NCBI RefSeq assembly: GCF_019656455.1
Contig: NZ_BPMK01000005.1
Location: 101,784-165,783 of the forward strand
Direction: 5' to 3'
DNA length: 64,000 nt
From: Noviherbaspirillum aridicola
GTDB lineage: Bacteria > Pseudomonadota > Gammaproteobacteria > Burkholderiales > Burkholderiaceae_D
Shown here: positions 62,634 to 64,000 of the stretch, piece by piece
Layout: every line of letters starts with the position of its first letter
Numbering within the stretch: position 1 is the first letter of the stretch
The notes under the pieces: generated by a model
The model's database searches: none
Told to the model about the DNA's origin: nothing
The model's input: only the letters and a program-made list of their open reading frames with translations
Translations under genes and position numbers: made by a program

Positions 62634-63383
62634 ATGAAAGTCTTGGTTCCAGTCAAGCGAGTGGTGGACTACAACGTGAAGGTCCGGGTCAAGTCCGACG
62701 GTTCGGGCGTGGACATCGCCAACGTGAAGATGTCGATGAACCCGTTCGATGAAATCGCGGTGGAAGAAGCGACCCGCCTGAAGGAAGCAGGCGCAGCGAC
62801 CGAAGTCGTTGCCGTTTCCTGCGGCGTGACCCAGTGCCAGGAAACCCTGCGTACCGCGATGGCGATCGGCGCCGACCGCGGCATCCTGGTCGAGACCGAT
62901 GTCGAGCTGCAGCCGCTGGCCGTGGCCAAGCTGCTCAAGGCGCTGGCCGACAAGGAGCAGCCGCAGCTGATCATCCTCGGCAAGCAGGCCATCGACGACG
63001 ACTGCAACCAGACCGGCCAGATGCTGGCCGCGCTGCTGGGCTGGCCGCAGGCGACCTTCGCCTCCAAGGTGACGGTCGAAGGCGGGAAGGCCACCGTGAC
63101 GCGCGAAGTGGACGGCGGCCTGGAGACCCTGGCGCTGCAGCTGCCGGCGGTAGTGACTACCGACCTGCGCCTGAACGAGCCGCGCTACGTGACCCTGCCC
63201 AACATCATGAAGGCCAAGAAGAAGCCGCTGGAAACCGTCAAGCCCGCCGACCTCGGCGTGGACGTGGCGCCGCGCCTGAAGACCCTGAAGGTCTCCGAGC
63301 CGCCCAAGCGTTCCGCCGGCATCACCGTGCCCGACGCCGCCACCCTGGTCGCCAAGCTCAAGAACGAAGCCAAGGTCATCTAA
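62634..63383 (+). CDS. etfB: Electron transfer flavoprotein, beta subunit
   Basis: EtfB pairs with EtfA to take electrons from acyl-CoA and other dehydrogenases to ETF:quinone oxidoreductase. The 249-residue product starts [20 protein letters not shown], the family's normal start, with an AMP-binding region further on ([20 protein letters not shown]). An AAAGGC site is 6 bases before the ATG at 62634. etfA follows after 37 bases. Confidence 0.96.
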   Translation: MKVLVPVKRVVDYNVKVRVKSDGSGVDIANVKMSMNPFDEIAVEEATRLKEAGAATEVVAVSCGVTQCQETLRTAMAIGADRGILVETDVELQPLAVAKLLKALADKEQPQLIILGKQAIDDDCNQTGQMLAALLGWPQATFASKVTVEGGKATVTREVDGGLETLALQLPAVVTTDLRLNEPRYVTLPNIMKAKKKPLETVKPADLGVDVAPRLKTLKVSEPPKRSAGITVPDAATLVAKLKNEAKVI

Positions 63384-63420
63384 GACCACACCGTCCACGA
63401 TATTCGGAACAGGATTCATC

Positions 63421-64000
63421 ATGACCGCACTCGTCATCGCAGAACACGATAACGCTTCCCTGAAGGGCAGCACCCTCAACACCATCACCGCGGCCGCAGC
63501 CTGCGGCGGCGACATCCACGTGCTGGTCGCCGGCCACAATGCCGGCGGCGCAGCCGAAGCCGCGTCCAAGATCGGCGGCGTGACCAAGGTGCTGCTCGCC
63601 GACGCCGCCCACTTCGCCGACGGCCTCGCCGAGAACGTCGCCGAGCAGGTGCTCGCCGTGGCCTCGTCCTACTCGCACATCCTGGCTCCCGCCACCGCCT
63701 TCGGCAAGAACGTGCTGCCGCGCGTGGCCGCCAAGCTGGACGTCGGCCAGATCTCCGAAATCACCAAGGTCGTTTCGCCCGATACCTTCGAGCGCCCGAT
63801 CTACGCCGGCAACGCGATCGCCACCGTGCAGTCGGCCGATGCGGTCAAGGTCATCACCGTGCGTACCACCGGTTTCGACGCCGCCGGCAGCGGCGGCAGC
63901 GCGGCGGTCGAGAACGTCGGCGCCGTCGCCGACTCGGGCAAGTCTTCCTTCGTCTCGCGCGAAGTCGCCAAGTCCGACCGCCCGGAACTGACCGCCGCCA
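63421..64000 (+). CDS. etfA: Electron transfer flavoprotein, alpha subunit (partial, 3' end beyond window)
   Basis: The ATG at 63421 begins MTALVIAEHDNASLKGSTLN, the standard EtfA start. The first 193 codons are open to the window edge and show KVLLADAAHFADGLAENVAE and the KNVLPRVAAKLDVGQISEI stretch. The FAD-binding C-terminal domain is outside. Operon partner of etfB. Confidence 0.95.
   Translation, partial: MTALVIAEHDNASLKGSTLNTITAAAACGGDIHVLVAGHNAGGAAEAASKIGGVTKVLLADAAHFADGLAENVAEQVLAVASSYSHILAPATAFGKNVLPRVAAKLDVGQISEITKVVSPDTFERPIYAGNAIATVQSADAVKVITVRTTGFDAAGSGGSAAVENVGAVADSGKSSFVSREVAKSDRPELTAA

Overview
The window is a GC-rich, densely coded piece of a bacterial chromosome. Gene content and order point to a betaproteobacterium of the Burkholderiales, most likely Oxalobacteraceae (Herbaspirillum/Noviherbaspirillum/Massilia group). 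The clues are the purD-hemF-nadD-rsfS-rlmH-maf-rng block, a DUF1631 protein, a 51-residue companion of a quinone reductase, glnS without gatCAB nearby, and intergenic palindromes of a burkholderial type. The family assignment is inference from gene content; no rRNA is present.

Layout. 1-711: tandem ~211-bp repeats. 712-3205: molybdate ABC transporter modABC. 3206-4484: a small AT-richer island with an orphan membrane protein and a second, diverged copy of the rng 3' end. 4485-11412 (minus): housekeeping cluster yebC, purD, hemF, nadD, rsfS, rlmH, maf, rng. 11543-13057: HerA-like ATPase. 13121-13899: large nested palindrome. 13992-19047: metabolite exporter, atypical SDR, mgsA, quinone reductase, 51-residue membrane protein, DUF1631 protein. 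19225-20700: orphan protein with a SET-like C-terminal pattern. 20785-25784: two lipoproteins, pepN, fbp, tRNA-Thr(CGU). 26047-28569 (minus): 840-residue protein with an anthrax-lethal-factor-like zinc protease domain. 28894-34065: three-gene operon of a parvulin isomerase, a double-CNBD/C39-peptidase ABC exporter and a sigma-54 activator. 34080-42708: ABC-2 exporter, small stress-type genes, hemerythrin, glycosyltransferase, clsB-ybhN, thioredoxin. 42853-48274: outer-membrane barrel, several unknown small proteins, an ODP-type metallo-beta-lactamase protein, HopJ homologue and a UdgX-type uracil-DNA glycosylase. 48398-64000: DUF3014 protein, glnS, ynfA, a LytTR two-component operon, CaiB-type CoA-transferase, a degenerate GGDEF/EAL protein, alaS, a Nudix hydrolase, tusA and etfBA (etfA runs off the end).

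Most of the window is ordinary core genome. The parts that stand out are the lethal-factor-like protease, the SET-like protein, the cyanobacterial-HetC-like exporter operon with its own sigma-54 regulator, the UdgX homologue, the duplicated rng tail beside an AT-rich orphan gene, and the two repeat regions. The two effector-like genes are not next to a secretion system in this window, so any link to secretion is inference.
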